From the NCBI GenBank assembly GCA_029938135.1, contig JAPYOO010000020.1, positions 1 to 35,274 on the forward strand: a stretch of DNA of 35,274 bases. The letters run 5' to 3'. A model generated the notes under the pieces. It was not told the DNA's origin, did no database searches, and worked only from the letters and a program-made list of their open reading frames with translations. Each line of letters begins with the position of its first letter. The stretch's first letter is position 1. The stretch is from Bermanella sp. (lineage in GTDB: Bacteria; Pseudomonadota; Gammaproteobacteria; Pseudomonadales; Oceanobacteraceae). A program made the translations under genes and the position numbers. This document shows, piece after piece, positions 6,635 through 16,176 of the stretch.

Positions 6635-6669
6635 AAAAAACCCTAAAACTAAAATAGTGTTAGGGTTTT
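6635..6669 (-). terminator. Intrinsic terminator or attenuator between hisD and hisC
   Basis: On the minus strand AAAACCCTAA pairs with TTAGGGTTTT (10 bp), with an inner ACTA/TAGT stem across one mismatch. The right arm runs into six Us. It lies between two genes of the same pathway that point the same way, so it probably reduces rather than abolishes read-through into hisC, unless hisC has its own promoter. Confidence 0.75.
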
Positions 6670-6699
6670 ATCAAATACATTAACTAGGTATGGGCTGCT

Positions 6700-8004
6700 T
6701 TATTTTTTAATACGATACTCAGCACTGCGTGCGTGAGCCGTTAATGACTCACCACGAGCCAATACAGATGCGACCTTGCCCAATTCAGAGGCACCGTCCG
6801 CACTGCACATAATCAATGAACTGCGCTTTTGGAAATCATACACCCCTAAAGGTGAAGAGAAACGAGCAGTACCTGATGTTGGTAATACATGATTTGGTCC
6901 GGCACAGTAATCGCCTAAGGCTTCGGCGGTGTAACGCCCCATAAAGATGGCACCTGCGTGGCGAATTTGTTTCGCCGCCGCCTGTGGGTCTTCTATGGAT
7001 AATTCCAAGTGCTCAGGTGCAATGCGATTACTAAGAGCAATGGCCTCATCAAGGTCCTTCACTTTTATTAACGCACCACGCCCAGACAACGAAGCTCGGA
7101 TCATTTCCTGACGTTCCATTTCTGGTAATAGCTTGTTGATGCTTTTTTCAACTTCCTCTAAGAAATTTTCATCCCAGCTAATTAAAATAGCCTGTGCATC
7201 TTCATCGTGTTCGGCCTGACTAAACAAGTCCATGGCAATCCAATCGGCATCGGTTTTACCATCGCATATCACCAGGATTTCAGAAGGCCCGGCGATCATG
7301 TCTATGCCTACTTCACCAAATACAAAACGCTTGGCCGTGGCCACATATATATTGCCTGGGCCAACAATTTTGTCGACCTTCGGAATCGTTTGCGTGCCAT
7401 ATGCCAAAGCGGCTACGGCTTGTGCACCACCCACAGTAAAGACACGCGTCACACCTGCCGCTGCGGCCGCTGCCAATACCAATTGGTTTACTTCGCCACC
7501 TGGCGTAGGAACCACCATAATGATTTCTTTCACGCCCGCCACATGGGCAGGAATGGCATTCATTAATACACTAGAAGGATAAGAAGCTTTGCCGCCGGGT
7601 ACATAAATACCTACGCGGTCCATGGCGGTAATTTGCTGTCCCAGCACAGTGCCGTCTTCTTCCTCATACTGCCAAGATTCGGTGCGCTGGCGTTCGTGGT
7701 AACGACGTACACGTTCGGCTGCTGTTAATAAGGCTTTGCTTTGATCATGGGGGAGGTTTTTCAGGGCTTCTAGTAATTCGTCCTGACCTACTTCCAACTG
7801 ATCCATGCTATTCACTTGTAAATGATCAAAACGATTACTGTATTCAATAACCGCGTCATCACCGCGTGCTTTCACTTGCTGCAAAATATCCAGTACGGTT
7901 TGCTGTACTTGAGTATCTGACACAGATTCCCACGCCAGCAATTTATCAAGAGACTGAGAGAAATCAGCTTGTCGACTATCAAGTTTTTGTATTTTAAAAG
8001 TCAT
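6700..8004 (-). CDS. hisD: Histidinol dehydrogenase
   Basis: Oxidises L-histidinol twice with NAD+ to give histidine, the last step of the pathway; a zinc enzyme of the cytosol. It has 434 residues, the usual length. Visible family motifs are [39 protein letters not shown], the metal-site [11 protein letters not shown] (Gln and His), the catalytic pair in APEHLELS, and [18 protein letters not shown] with further metal ligands. GGAA lies upstream of the ATG. The gene starts 12 bases after hisG and is followed by a terminator, so hisG-hisD form the tail of the murA-side transcript. Confidence 0.97.
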   Translation of the reverse strand: MTFKIQKLDSRQADFSQSLDKLLAWESVSDTQVQQTVLDILQQVKARGDDAVIEYSNRFDHLQVNSMDQLEVGQDELLEALKNLPHDQSKALLTAAERVRRYHERQRTESWQYEEEDGTVLGQQITAMDRVGIYVPGGKASYPSSVLMNAIPAHVAGVKEIIMVVPTPGGEVNQLVLAAAAAAGVTRVFTVGGAQAVAALAYGTQTIPKVDKIVGPGNIYVATAKRFVFGEVGIDMIAGPSEILVICDGKTDADWIAMDLFSQAEHDEDAQAILISWDENFLEEVEKSINKLLPEMERQEMIRASLSGRGALIKVKDLDEAIALSNRIAPEHLELSIEDPQAAAKQIRHAGAIFMGRYTAEALGDYCAGPNHVLPTSGTARFSSPLGVYDFQKRSSLIMCSADGASELGKVASVLARGESLTAHARSAEYRIKK

Positions 8005-8016
8005 GTTGTTTCCGGC

Positions 8017-8658
8017 CTAACGGCGACGCTCTACAGCCGCTGCTAATTTTTCAATAATGGGCTGAATCTGCAAGTGCTTGATCTTCATGGCGGCTTTACC
8101 CACTACTAACCTAGAACTAATAGGCGCTATTAAATCACGCTCTTCTAGGCCATTGGCTTTAAGGGTGTTACCGGTATCTACGATATCAACAATCATATCC
8201 GCCAGACCCATAATAGGTGCCAGCTCCATTCCGCCGTACAATTTAATGATGTCGGCTTGACGGCCTTGTTCAGCAAAAAAGCGTTTGGTTAAACCTACAA
8301 ATTTAGACGCCACTTTAATGCGACCTTGAGGATCAACCGCGCCTTTAAGAGCACACGTCATTAAACGACAGGTAGCAATGTTTAAATCCAACGGCTCATA
8401 AAGATCTTGGCTGTTGTATTCCATCAACACATCTTTACCCGCAACACCCATGTCGGCTGCGCCGTACTCTACATATGTTGGCACGTCAGTGGCACGAATA
8501 ACCACCAACTTAATATGTTCATGATTGGTATCAAAAATTAGCTTACGGCTTTTTTTAATATCTTCTGCTGGCACGATGCCCGCCTCTGCAAATAACGGCA
8601 GAGTGTCATCAAGAATACGACCTTTAGAAAGGGCAATTGTGAGAGGCTGTTGACTCAT
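8017..8658 (-). CDS. hisG: ATP phosphoribosyltransferase, short form
   Basis: Joins ATP and PRPP to give phosphoribosyl-ATP, the committed and feedback-controlled step of histidine synthesis. At 213 residues it is the short form, which lacks the C-terminal regulatory domain and normally needs HisZ for activity and histidine inhibition; hisZ is not in the window. Motifs are [14 protein letters not shown] at the N-terminus, [21 protein letters not shown], and the PRPP loop [14 protein letters not shown]. Two in-frame ATGs are possible. I chose 8658 because AGGA lies six bases before it, whereas AGGA touches the ATG at 8664. It is downstream of murA by 68 bases. Confidence 0.95.
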   Translation of the reverse strand: MSQQPLTIALSKGRILDDTLPLFAEAGIVPAEDIKKSRKLIFDTNHEHIKLVVIRATDVPTYVEYGAADMGVAGKDVLMEYNSQDLYEPLDLNIATCRLMTCALKGAVDPQGRIKVASKFVGLTKRFFAEQGRQADIIKLYGGMELAPIMGLADMIVDIVDTGNTLKANGLEERDLIAPISSRLVVGKAAMKIKHLQIQPIIEKLAAAVERRR

Positions 8659-8726
8659 TTTCATTCCTAAACAAAAACAGTTTGAGCAAGCTTGTATGCC
8701 TACTCAAATATTTTCTATAACAAATC

Positions 8727-10016
<1,290 letters not shown>

Positions 10017-10020
10017 TTAG

Positions 10021-10257
10021 TTATTGTGCAGCCCATTGGGCCGGAGTGTAGGTTTTAATGCTGACGGCGTGTACCGAGCCATCTGCAATTTTTTCGTTTA
10101 GCGCGCCGTATACAAACTGCTGACGCTTAACGGCATTGAGTCCTTCAAATTCGTCGCCTATCACTGTGATGTGGTAGGTGTGTCCATCGTTTTCCACTGT
10201 AACCTGACAGGTTTCTAACTTGCCAGCCAATAAGGTTTGTAACTCGTCAGTGCTCAT
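10021..10257 (-). CDS. ibaG: BolA-family protein IbaG (YrbA)
   Basis: A 78-residue BolA-fold protein. In other gammaproteobacteria IbaG pairs with monothiol glutaredoxin and a [2Fe-2S] cluster and is linked to acid stress and envelope balance. The sequence has the family layout: an N-terminal helix, VTVENDGHTYHITVIGDEFEGL, then the helix KRQQFVYGALNEKIADGSVHAVSIKTYTP. His27 and/or His63 are possible cluster ligands. GGAGAAAGC before the ATG is a strong ribosome site. It lies between mlaB and murA, its usual place, and is probably the first gene of the ibaG-murA-hisGD transcript from the promoter at 10320-10325. Confidence 0.93.
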   Translation of the reverse strand: MSTDELQTLLAGKLETCQVTVENDGHTYHITVIGDEFEGLNAVKRQQFVYGALNEKIADGSVHAVSIKTYTPAQWAAQ

Positions 10258-10319
10258 GCTTTCTCCAAGTCACTCTATCAATTGAGTGCTATAGCAATTC
10301 AGTGAAAATAAAGGCGCGG

Positions 10320-10325
10320 ATTATA
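10320..10325 (-). promoter_or_regulatory. Probable -10 element for ibaG-murA-hisGD
   Basis: In the 110-base gap after mlaB, the minus strand reads GGGC-TATAAT-CCGCGCC, a consensus -10 with a GC-rich discriminator. No strong -35 lies 17 bases upstream. Confidence 0.5.
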
Positions 10326-10367
10326 GCCCAGAAACAGGCAAATAGCTAAGTCCAATACCACTGTCTG

Positions 10368-10673
10368 CTAGTTTTGTATGGTAAACAGACTATCAAGCTG
10401 TGCGCCTTTAATCATGGCTCTTAAGCTGGCTGGCATGCCTGAAAACACCAGACTTTTTTGTTGTTTTGAGGCATAGCGCAACCAACTGAGTAACAACGCC
10501 ATAGCTGCACTAGAACAAGCCTGAACCTGACTCAAATCTAGGCTCACTTGCTTGCCTCCTTCGTTGATGACAGTAAAGCCCTCTTGTTCTACTTCTACTA
10601 CCGAGTCAAAACTTAAATCACCTACAACACCATAACTATCCACACCGAGCTGCTCAATTTGCTGTTTATGCAC
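10368..10673 (-). CDS. mlaB: MlaB, STAS-domain regulator of the Mla transporter
   Basis: A 101-residue cytosolic STAS-domain protein that binds the MlaF ATPase and is needed for a stable, active MlaFEDB complex at the inner membrane. The protein is mostly the STAS fold: a beta strand near GKQVSLDLSQV, the conserved loop ACSSAAMALLLSWLRYA containing the Ser cluster, then KSLVFSGMPASLRAMI. It is the last gene of the mlaF-E-D-C-B operon and overlaps mlaC by eight bases, so translation is coupled. Confidence 0.9.
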   Translation of the reverse strand: MHKQQIEQLGVDSYGVVGDLSFDSVVEVEQEGFTVINEGGKQVSLDLSQVQACSSAAMALLLSWLRYASKQQKSLVFSGMPASLRAMIKGAQLDSLFTIQN

Positions 10674-11313
10674 CCTCCTCCTCCTTAATTTTAATGACTG
10701 ACGGCGCCTTTAATTCTAAACTCCAAGCTTTAATCGCTAAGTCTAAATCGCCTTGATGATTCGTTACCAAACGGGCAAATTGATCACGAAATAATTGACC
10801 AATATTTACCCCGCTAATAATGACATTCTGGATCATCCAGCGTTGATGCTTTTTATGAAAAAACAGGCTTTGAATAACCGAATATACTTGGCCACTGGCG
10901 GTTACCACTTCAAGCTCAACTTGCGTATTTCGCTGACTTTGATGGGCATTTTTAAGTGGTTTTAGGCGAATTTTGTAATCTTCAAACTCCCACAAACCCC
11001 GAGCATAAGTATTCAACAGGGTGGATTTGAAGACATCGTGAAAATCGTTTTTTTGCTGTTTACTGGATTTTTTATAGTATTTTGCCATCACTCGACGGGT
11101 CATGCGTTTGAAATCTACCGCGTTGCCTATTACCTCTTCTACCGCCAGAATGCGGGCTTTTTCATCCACAATTTCGGAATTTTTTAGCGCTTCTATACGC
11201 GCCATCAAAGCTTGTATTCGCTCACTTACCAGCTTATGAGCATCCTCAGGGTTGCCCTCCCCCCAAACAGGAAACAACACACACGTAAGCCACAACCCTA
11301 AAAGAAGTTTCAT
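10666..11313 (-). CDS. mlaC: MlaC, periplasmic phospholipid shuttle
   Basis: A 215-residue periplasmic lipid carrier that moves phospholipids between the outer-membrane MlaA complex and MlaFEDB in the inner membrane. Residues 1-18 form a signal peptide ending FPVWG. The rest has the Tol-Ttg2 fold with DFKRMTRRVMAKYYKKSS, FHDVFKSTLLNTYARGLWEFEDYKI and WMIQNVIISGVNIGQLFRDQF, all typical. It starts three bases after the mlaD stop. The C-terminus extends into the mlaB overlap. MlaA is not in this window. Confidence 0.94.
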   Translation of the reverse strand: MKLLLGLWLTCVLFPVWGEGNPEDAHKLVSERIQALMARIEALKNSEIVDEKARILAVEEVIGNAVDFKRMTRRVMAKYYKKSSKQQKNDFHDVFKSTLLNTYARGLWEFEDYKIRLKPLKNAHQSQRNTQVELEVVTASGQVYSVIQSLFFHKKHQRWMIQNVIISGVNIGQLFRDQFARLVTNHQGDLDLAIKAWSLELKAPSVIKIKEEEGA

Positions 11314-11316
11314 TGA

Positions 11317-11769
11317 CTATTCACTGCGACTAAACAAAAACTGACCAATTAACTCTTCTAAAACAATAGAAGACTGAGTGTCTTCGATTTCGTCTGCATT
11401 CATAAGTGTTTCTTCGTCTGCCCCCACACTTAACCCTATGTATTTTTCACCCAATAAACCCGCCGTTAAAATAGAGGCTGACGTATCCGTAGTGAGAGGC
11501 ACATTTTTATCTATAGCCATCTTTACTACCGCCACATAGTCTTCGGTATCCAGCTCAATACTCACGACTCGACCTATGGTCACCCCAGATAACGAAACCT
11601 TGGCACGCTCACTTAAACCCGACAGATTTTCAAAACGTGCATATAAAATATAACGTTGATCTTTGTCGGTAAAATTCAAACCACTGGCATTAAACGCCAA
11701 CACAACTAAGGCTAATATGCCCGCTATAACAAAAACACCCACACTAATTTCCAAACGTTTACTGATCAT
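11317..11769 (-). CDS. mlaD: MlaD, MCE-domain substrate-binding subunit
   Basis: A 150-residue inner-membrane protein with one N-terminal helix (about 8-27, GVFVIAGILALVVLAFNASG) and one periplasmic MCE domain (about 36-115). MlaD forms a hexameric ring that holds phospholipid above the MlaFE transporter. RFENLSGLSERAKVSLSGVTIG and ASILTAGLLGEKYIGLSVGADEE are family hallmarks. The C-terminal helix VLEELIGQFLF is the segment that lines the lipid pore. Gene position between mlaE and mlaC supports the name. Confidence 0.95.
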   Translation of the reverse strand: MISKRLEISVGVFVIAGILALVVLAFNASGLNFTDKDQRYILYARFENLSGLSERAKVSLSGVTIGRVVSIELDTEDYVAVVKMAIDKNVPLTTDTSASILTAGLLGEKYIGLSVGADEETLMNADEIEDTQSSIVLEELIGQFLFSRSE

Positions 11770-11824
11770 AACAAGCTCCTAAAAAATTCGGATTTAGCAC
11801 TGACAACAGGACCTGTAAATCTCA

Positions 11825-12640
11825 TTAAAACCCTCCCAACATGACCGCTGTTAATACAAAATCCAGCCCCAAAACGGCCAAAGATGCTTGCACGACGGTT
11901 TGCGTCGTCGCACGACTAATGCCCATGGACGTAGGAAGAGCATTCCAGCCCTGAAAAATCGCAATCCATGTCACGACCACGGCAAACACTACACTCTTAA
12001 TTACGCCCTTTACAATGTCGCCATAAAATTCCACCGAGCCTTGCATATTGGCCCAGTAAGAACCCTCATAGATGCCCAACATATCAACAGCCACCAGCGC
12101 ACCACCATAAATGCCCAATACACAAAACATTAAATTTAAAAGCGGTAAACAAATAATCCCGCCCCACAGTCTTGGTGACATAATACGTTTGAACGGATCC
12201 ACCCCCATGATCTCCATAGCGCTTAACTGTTCTGTCGCTTTCATTAAACCTATTTCGGCGGTCAGAGCAGAGCCGGCACGACCCGCAAATAACAAGGCAC
12301 TCACCACTGGGCCAAATTCACGTAAAATCGATAGTGCCACCATTTGCCCTACCGCTTCTTGGGAGCCGTAGTCCACTAATATGTGATAGCCCTGCAGAGC
12401 AAGCACCATGCCTACAAATAAACCGGAGACTAAAATGATAGGCAAAGACAACACACCTAGGTTGTATACCTGATAAACCAAACGAGAAAGCGGTGCTTTA
12501 AAACCCTTACCCCAGTTTAAACTCTGCACTAAAAACCAGCCTGCACGGCCAAACGTAGCGCAGATATCAAGGGCATTCATCCCTATACGACGCACGCCGT
12601 TAATTATGTAATGGTGAACCATCAATTTAGAAGGCTTCAC
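11825..12640 (-). CDS. mlaE: MlaE, permease of the phospholipid transporter
   Basis: A 271-residue inner-membrane permease (MlaE/YrbE family) with about five hydrophobic helices. The conserved loop SALLFAGRAGSALTAEIGLMKATEQLSAMEIMGVDP, near residues 115-150, is diagnostic. The start is a GTG in the sequence GCGTGA that overlaps the mlaF stop by four bases, with AGAGG seven bases upstream, so it is translationally coupled. An ATG six codons later is the alternative. It partners with MlaF, D and B; a 55-base gap separates it from mlaD. Confidence 0.95.
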   Translation of the reverse strand: MKPSKLMVHHYIINGVRRIGMNALDICATFGRAGWFLVQSLNWGKGFKAPLSRLVYQVYNLGVLSLPIILVSGLFVGMVLALQGYHILVDYGSQEAVGQMVALSILREFGPVVSALLFAGRAGSALTAEIGLMKATEQLSAMEIMGVDPFKRIMSPRLWGGIICLPLLNLMFCVLGIYGGALVAVDMLGIYEGSYWANMQGSVEFYGDIVKGVIKSVVFAVVVTWIAIFQGWNALPTSMGISRATTQTVVQASLAVLGLDFVLTAVMLGGF

Positions 12641-13428
12641 GCCAATACCTCTTCAGAAAGTGGCTTGGCTGGAAAATGGAAAGAGACCGGACCATCAGGC
12701 AGTCCAAACAAAAACTGTTGAAGTTCGCTGCCGGTATTTTCTCGTAACGCCTCAGGGGTGCCAGATGCAATAACCTGCCCATGACTTAAGACATAAACAT
12801 GATCACTGATACTTAAGGCTTCTTCCACATCATGGCTTACCAACACACTGGTAAGGGATAAATTTTTATTAAGTGCGCGGATCAATTTAACTAAAATCCC
12901 TTTAGAGACAGGGTCTTGGCCAGTAAACGGTTCGTCGTACATGATTAAATCTGGGTCTAATATAATACTACGGGCTAACGCCACTCTTCTGGCCATGCCA
13001 CCCGATAGTTGCGAGGGCATCAATTGACCTGCCCCCCGTAAACCCACGTTTTCAAGGCGTAACAATACTAGATCGCGAATCATGTGCTCGGGTAATTGAG
13101 TGTGTTCACGCAGTGCAAAGGCCACGTTTTCAAACACGGTCATATCGGTAAATAACGCGCCCGATTGAAATAAAAGGCTCATCTTTTTACGAAGCTCAAA
13201 TAAGGCTTGGCGAGACAGATCGGGCACGGATAGATTGTTAACCAGTACTTCGCCAGAATCGGGTTTAAGTTGGCCGGTAATTAGCCCTAAAAGGGTGGTT
13301 TTACCTGTGCCGCTGGGGCCCAAAATTGAGGTCACTTTACCCTTAGGGATATTCAAGCTGATGTCGTCAAAAATCAGCCGTCCATCGCGGCGAAAGCTTA
13401 CATTCTTTAATACGACACAATTACCCAT
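12637..13428 (-). CDS. mlaF: MlaF, ATPase of the phospholipid transporter
   Basis: The ABC ATPase that powers the MlaFEDB lipid transporter. From the ATG at 13428 it has 263 residues. Walker A is GPSGTGKTT (37-45), the signature is LSGGMARRVALARSI, Walker B is DLIMYDEPFTGQDP and the switch is VLVSHDVEEAL. The C-terminal extension, FLFGLPDGPVSFHFP, is typical of MlaF. The frame is open up to an ATG at 13485, but those residues do not resemble the family and MGNCVVLKNVSFRRDGR is the normal N-terminus. It is first in the operon and diverges from yrbG. Confidence 0.95.
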   Translation of the reverse strand: MGNCVVLKNVSFRRDGRLIFDDISLNIPKGKVTSILGPSGTGKTTLLGLITGQLKPDSGEVLVNNLSVPDLSRQALFELRKKMSLLFQSGALFTDMTVFENVAFALREHTQLPEHMIRDLVLLRLENVGLRGAGQLMPSQLSGGMARRVALARSIILDPDLIMYDEPFTGQDPVSKGILVKLIRALNKNLSLTSVLVSHDVEEALSISDHVYVLSHGQVIASGTPEALRENTGSELQQFLFGLPDGPVSFHFPAKPLSEEVLA

Positions 13429-13575
13429 GTAAATAAAAGTCCATGTTAATAAACGTCCTAGCCGACAGAAAATTCCTGCTTTCAACTTTCAGCATAGACC
13501 ACTGTGCTGCGGGTATATGTACAACCGATAATTTCATAACAAAAAAGCCCACAGTTGGTAATTCCAAAGCGCCTC

Positions 13576-13603
13576 TTGAGGGGCAGCTAAAAGCCTGTAA
13601 AAT
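13576..13603 (+). promoter_or_regulatory. Probable promoter of the yrbG-kdsD-lpt transcript
   Basis: TTGAGG, 16 bases, then TAAAAT (13598-13603) and a GC-rich start region lie 32 bases before the yrbG ATG, in the gap between divergent mlaF and yrbG. Confidence 0.55.
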
Positions 13604-13634
13604 GCGCGCAAACAGATTCAATGAGAGCCGTTAT

Positions 13635-14591
13635 ATGTTATTAGCTTGTTTGGCCATTGCCGCCGGTTTAGTGGTACTGGTATGGAGTGCCGACCGTTTT
13701 GTATTGGGTGCTGCCGCCACCGCGCGTCATTTTGGTATGTCCCCCCTCTTAATCGGCATGACCATCGTGTCCCTAGGCACCAGCGCCCCAGAGATATTTG
13801 TTAGCCTGTCAGCCTCATTTGACGGTGCCGGCACGCTTGCCATCGGTAATGCCATCGGATCTAACATTGCCAATATTGGCCTAGTACTGGGTATCACCGC
13901 CCTAATTGCCCCTTTGCCTATTCAGAGCAAAATGTTGAAAAAAGAAATCCCCATATTACTGCTAATTACGGTTATTGCCGGTTTAGTGCTGCAAGATTTA
14001 ACCTTAGATTTTTGGGACGGCATCATATTATTAAGCTGCCTAGTCGTGACCATGTTCTGGCTGTTTTTTGAAAACTCAGATCAAGGCACAACAGGCATAG
14101 ATGAAGAAGAATCCGAAGCCATGAATGCCCTATCGACCAAACAAAGCCTATTTTGGATGGTGGCGGGGCTTGTAGCCTTAATGATCAGTGCAAAAGTATT
14201 GGTATGGGGCGCCGTGGAAGTAGCACGTTTCTTTGAGATATCAGAACTTGTGATTGGATTAACTATCGTCGCTATAGGCACCAGCCTGCCTGAACTTGCT
14301 GCCAGTGTTACCAGTGCCCTAAAGGGCCATCACGATATTGCCATTGGCAACGTAATAGGCTCAAACATATTTAATTTACTGTCTGTTTTACCCATCCCTG
14401 GATTGGTCATAGCCACACAGATTGATGGTAGCGCCTTGTACCGAGATTACGGCACCATGTTTGTATTAACCTTACTCCTTACCGCCTTTTTATACGGCTC
14501 AAGAAAAGCCAAACGCGTGGGCCGTATGGCGGGGATTGTTTTGTTATTAGCGTATTTCAGTTATTTAGGTTTATTATTAGTTCAAAGCTAA
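13635..14591 (+). CDS. yrbG: YrbG-type calcium/sodium antiporter family protein
   Basis: A 318-residue inner-membrane protein of the CaCA (Ca2+/cation antiporter) superfamily with about ten helices in two repeats. Both alpha repeats are visible: GMTIVSLGTSAPEIFVSLSA with GNAIGSNIANIGLVLG in the first half, and GLTIVAIGTSLPELAASVTSA with GNVIGSNIFNLLSVL in the second. The Glu of each PE pair is the expected ion site. The start at 13635 follows GAGAG and gives the normal N-terminus MLLACLAIAAG. An open frame back to 13443 is not conserved-looking and would overlap the promoter. The gene leads the kdsD-lpt cluster, as in E. coli, though its physiological role is not settled. Confidence 0.92.
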   Translation: MLLACLAIAAGLVVLVWSADRFVLGAAATARHFGMSPLLIGMTIVSLGTSAPEIFVSLSASFDGAGTLAIGNAIGSNIANIGLVLGITALIAPLPIQSKMLKKEIPILLLITVIAGLVLQDLTLDFWDGIILLSCLVVTMFWLFFENSDQGTTGIDEEESEAMNALSTKQSLFWMVAGLVALMISAKVLVWGAVEVARFFEISELVIGLTIVAIGTSLPELAASVTSALKGHHDIAIGNVIGSNIFNLLSVLPIPGLVIATQIDGSALYRDYGTMFVLTLLLTAFLYGSRKAKRVGRMAGIVLLLAYFSYLGLLLVQS

Positions 14592-14643
14592 TATTAAATA
14601 GCCCAGTAGTAGAAACGACATTTGCCACATAAGAATTTAAAAC

Positions 14644-15615
14644 ATGAGCCAGTTTAATTATTTAGCCTCCATAACACGCACCGTCAGCGCCGAGCGTGAT
14701 GCGGTAAATGAATTGTTATCACATATCGATGACACTGCCATTGAAACCGCCTGCGAGCTGCTGCTTAACTGCAAAGGCCGCATTGTTATTACCGGCATGG
14801 GCAAATCAGGGCATATTGGCAATAAAATGGCGGCTACCCTTGCCAGTACCGGCAGTCCCAGTTTTTTTGTACACCCAGGTGAAGCCGCCCATGGCGACAT
14901 GGGAATGATTACCGCAAACGACGTAGTAATTGCCCTTTCTAATTCAGGTGAGTCGGGGGAGGTAACTACGCTACTTCCCTTGTTAAAGCGCTTAAATATT
15001 CCTCTAATTGCCATGACCGGCAACCGCCAGTCAAGCCTAGCATTAGCGGCTGATAGCCACTTGTATGTAGGGGTAGATAAAGAAGCCTGCCCGCTGGATT
15101 TGGCCCCTACCTCCAGCACCACAGTGGCCCTTGTGATGGGGGATGCTCTAGCTATCGCCTTACTAGAAGCCCGTGGTTTTACCGCCGAGCAATTTGCGTT
15201 TAGCCACCCAGGCGGCAGCTTAGGGCGCCGTTTATTGTTAAAAGTGAAAACTATTATGCATTGCGGCAGTCAAATACCTCAAGTCAGCCCAACCACTCTA
15301 ATAAAGGACGCCTTATTAGAAATGACCCAGAAAGGCCTAGGCATGACTACAGTCGTGAGTGATGAGGGCAACTTATTAGGCATATTCACCGATGGTGATT
15401 TACGTCGCACCCTAGATAAAGACTTAGATTTCCATACCACACCGGTTAGCGATGTTATGACCGTCAATTGTGCCAATATTCATCCTGAAAAGTTAGCTGC
15501 AGAAGCCTTACAAGTCATGGAAGAGAAAAAGATCAATGCCATTGTCGCCATAGACGACGGTGTACTGGTTGGCGTGTTAAACATGCACGATCTATTAAGA
15601 GCTGGGGTAATTTAA
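14644..15615 (+). CDS. kdsD: D-arabinose 5-phosphate isomerase
   Basis: Converts ribulose 5-phosphate to arabinose 5-phosphate, the first step to Kdo for LPS. It has 323 residues. The N-terminal SIS sugar-isomerase domain shows VITGMGKSGHIGNKMAATLAST, FVHPGEAAHGDMGM and ALSNSGESGE. Two CBS domains follow (about 205-323), with FTDGDLRRTLDK and NAIVAIDDGVLVGVLNMHDLL. The stop codon touches the lptC start. In related genomes kdsC, the Kdo 8-phosphate phosphatase, sits at exactly this junction; here it is missing. Confidence 0.95.
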   Translation: MSQFNYLASITRTVSAERDAVNELLSHIDDTAIETACELLLNCKGRIVITGMGKSGHIGNKMAATLASTGSPSFFVHPGEAAHGDMGMITANDVVIALSNSGESGEVTTLLPLLKRLNIPLIAMTGNRQSSLALAADSHLYVGVDKEACPLDLAPTSSTTVALVMGDALAIALLEARGFTAEQFAFSHPGGSLGRRLLLKVKTIMHCGSQIPQVSPTTLIKDALLEMTQKGLGMTTVVSDEGNLLGIFTDGDLRRTLDKDLDFHTTPVSDVMTVNCANIHPEKLAAEALQVMEEKKINAIVAIDDGVLVGVLNMHDLLRAGVI

Positions 15616-16176
15616 ATGCGCAGACGCTATATAGTCACCATTCTTACAGCCATTGGCGTGGTAGGCTATTTAGCGCTTGATGACAAGCAGCTAGGTCCCA
15701 TTAGTAATGCTCAGCACGCCATTCAACAAGAGCCCGACTACACCGTCAAAGGTTTAAGGGCCCAGCATTATAATGCCCAGGGCCAACTAGACCGTATGAT
15801 TCAAGCCGACGAAGCTAGCCACTACCCGTTTGATGACCGTACTCAGCTAGACAACCCTAATCTCACATTGCATCAATCAGCCCAACCGCAATGGCAGGTC
15901 AGCGCTCAAAAGGGCACAATCTCAAAGGCTCAAATACTAGAGTTAAATGGGGATGTGCAGGTCGCTCCGTTACAAAAAAGTGCGGGCACTTTCAGCCTAA
16001 ACAGCCCTCACTTGTCCATAGACTTAGAACGACAAATAGCCGACACTGATAAATCAGTGATCATTAGCAGCCCCAACACCCATTTAACCGCCACCGGCAT
16101 GAACTTGGACATGGTCAAACAACAAGCCAAGTTTAAATCAACCGTTCGAGGAACACATGATCCCCATGCGCAATAA
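15616..16176 (+). CDS. lptC: LptC, inner-membrane anchor of the LPS bridge
   Basis: A 186-residue bitopic protein. One N-terminal helix (about 5-22) anchors it in the inner membrane, and the periplasmic part takes LPS from LptB2FG and passes it to LptA. The jellyroll pattern appears in YTVKGLRAQHYNAQGQLDRMIQADEASHYPFDD and WQVSAQKGTISKAQILELNGDVQV, typical of LptC. The ATG directly follows the kdsD stop, and the 3' end overlaps lptA by 20 bases, which suggests coupling. Confidence 0.92.
   Translation: MRRRYIVTILTAIGVVGYLALDDKQLGPISNAQHAIQQEPDYTVKGLRAQHYNAQGQLDRMIQADEASHYPFDDRTQLDNPNLTLHQSAQPQWQVSAQKGTISKAQILELNGDVQVAPLQKSAGTFSLNSPHLSIDLERQIADTDKSVIISSPNTHLTATGMNLDMVKQQAKFKSTVRGTHDPHAQ

Noticed and set aside
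7207-7582. Two long open frames antisense to hisD
   Set aside because: hisD is complete with all catalytic motifs; the antisense frames are products of its codon use.
8470-8510. TGGCACG repeats within hisG as a sigma-54 promoter
   Set aside because: The two TGGCACG copies are not followed by a TTGC element at the -12 distance and lie inside a coding region.
8660-8726. TTTGAG/CTCAAA hairpin with TTTTTG between murA and hisG as a terminator
   Set aside because: Only six pairs around a loop of about 16 bases, so too weak to call.
13429-13485. Upstream start for mlaF at 13485
   Set aside because: The extra 19 residues are not like the MlaF family, whereas MGNCVVLKNV fits the normal start.
13443-13634. 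Upstream start for yrbG at 13443
   Set aside because: It would run through the promoter at 13576-13603 and add 64 unrelated residues before a normal first membrane helix.
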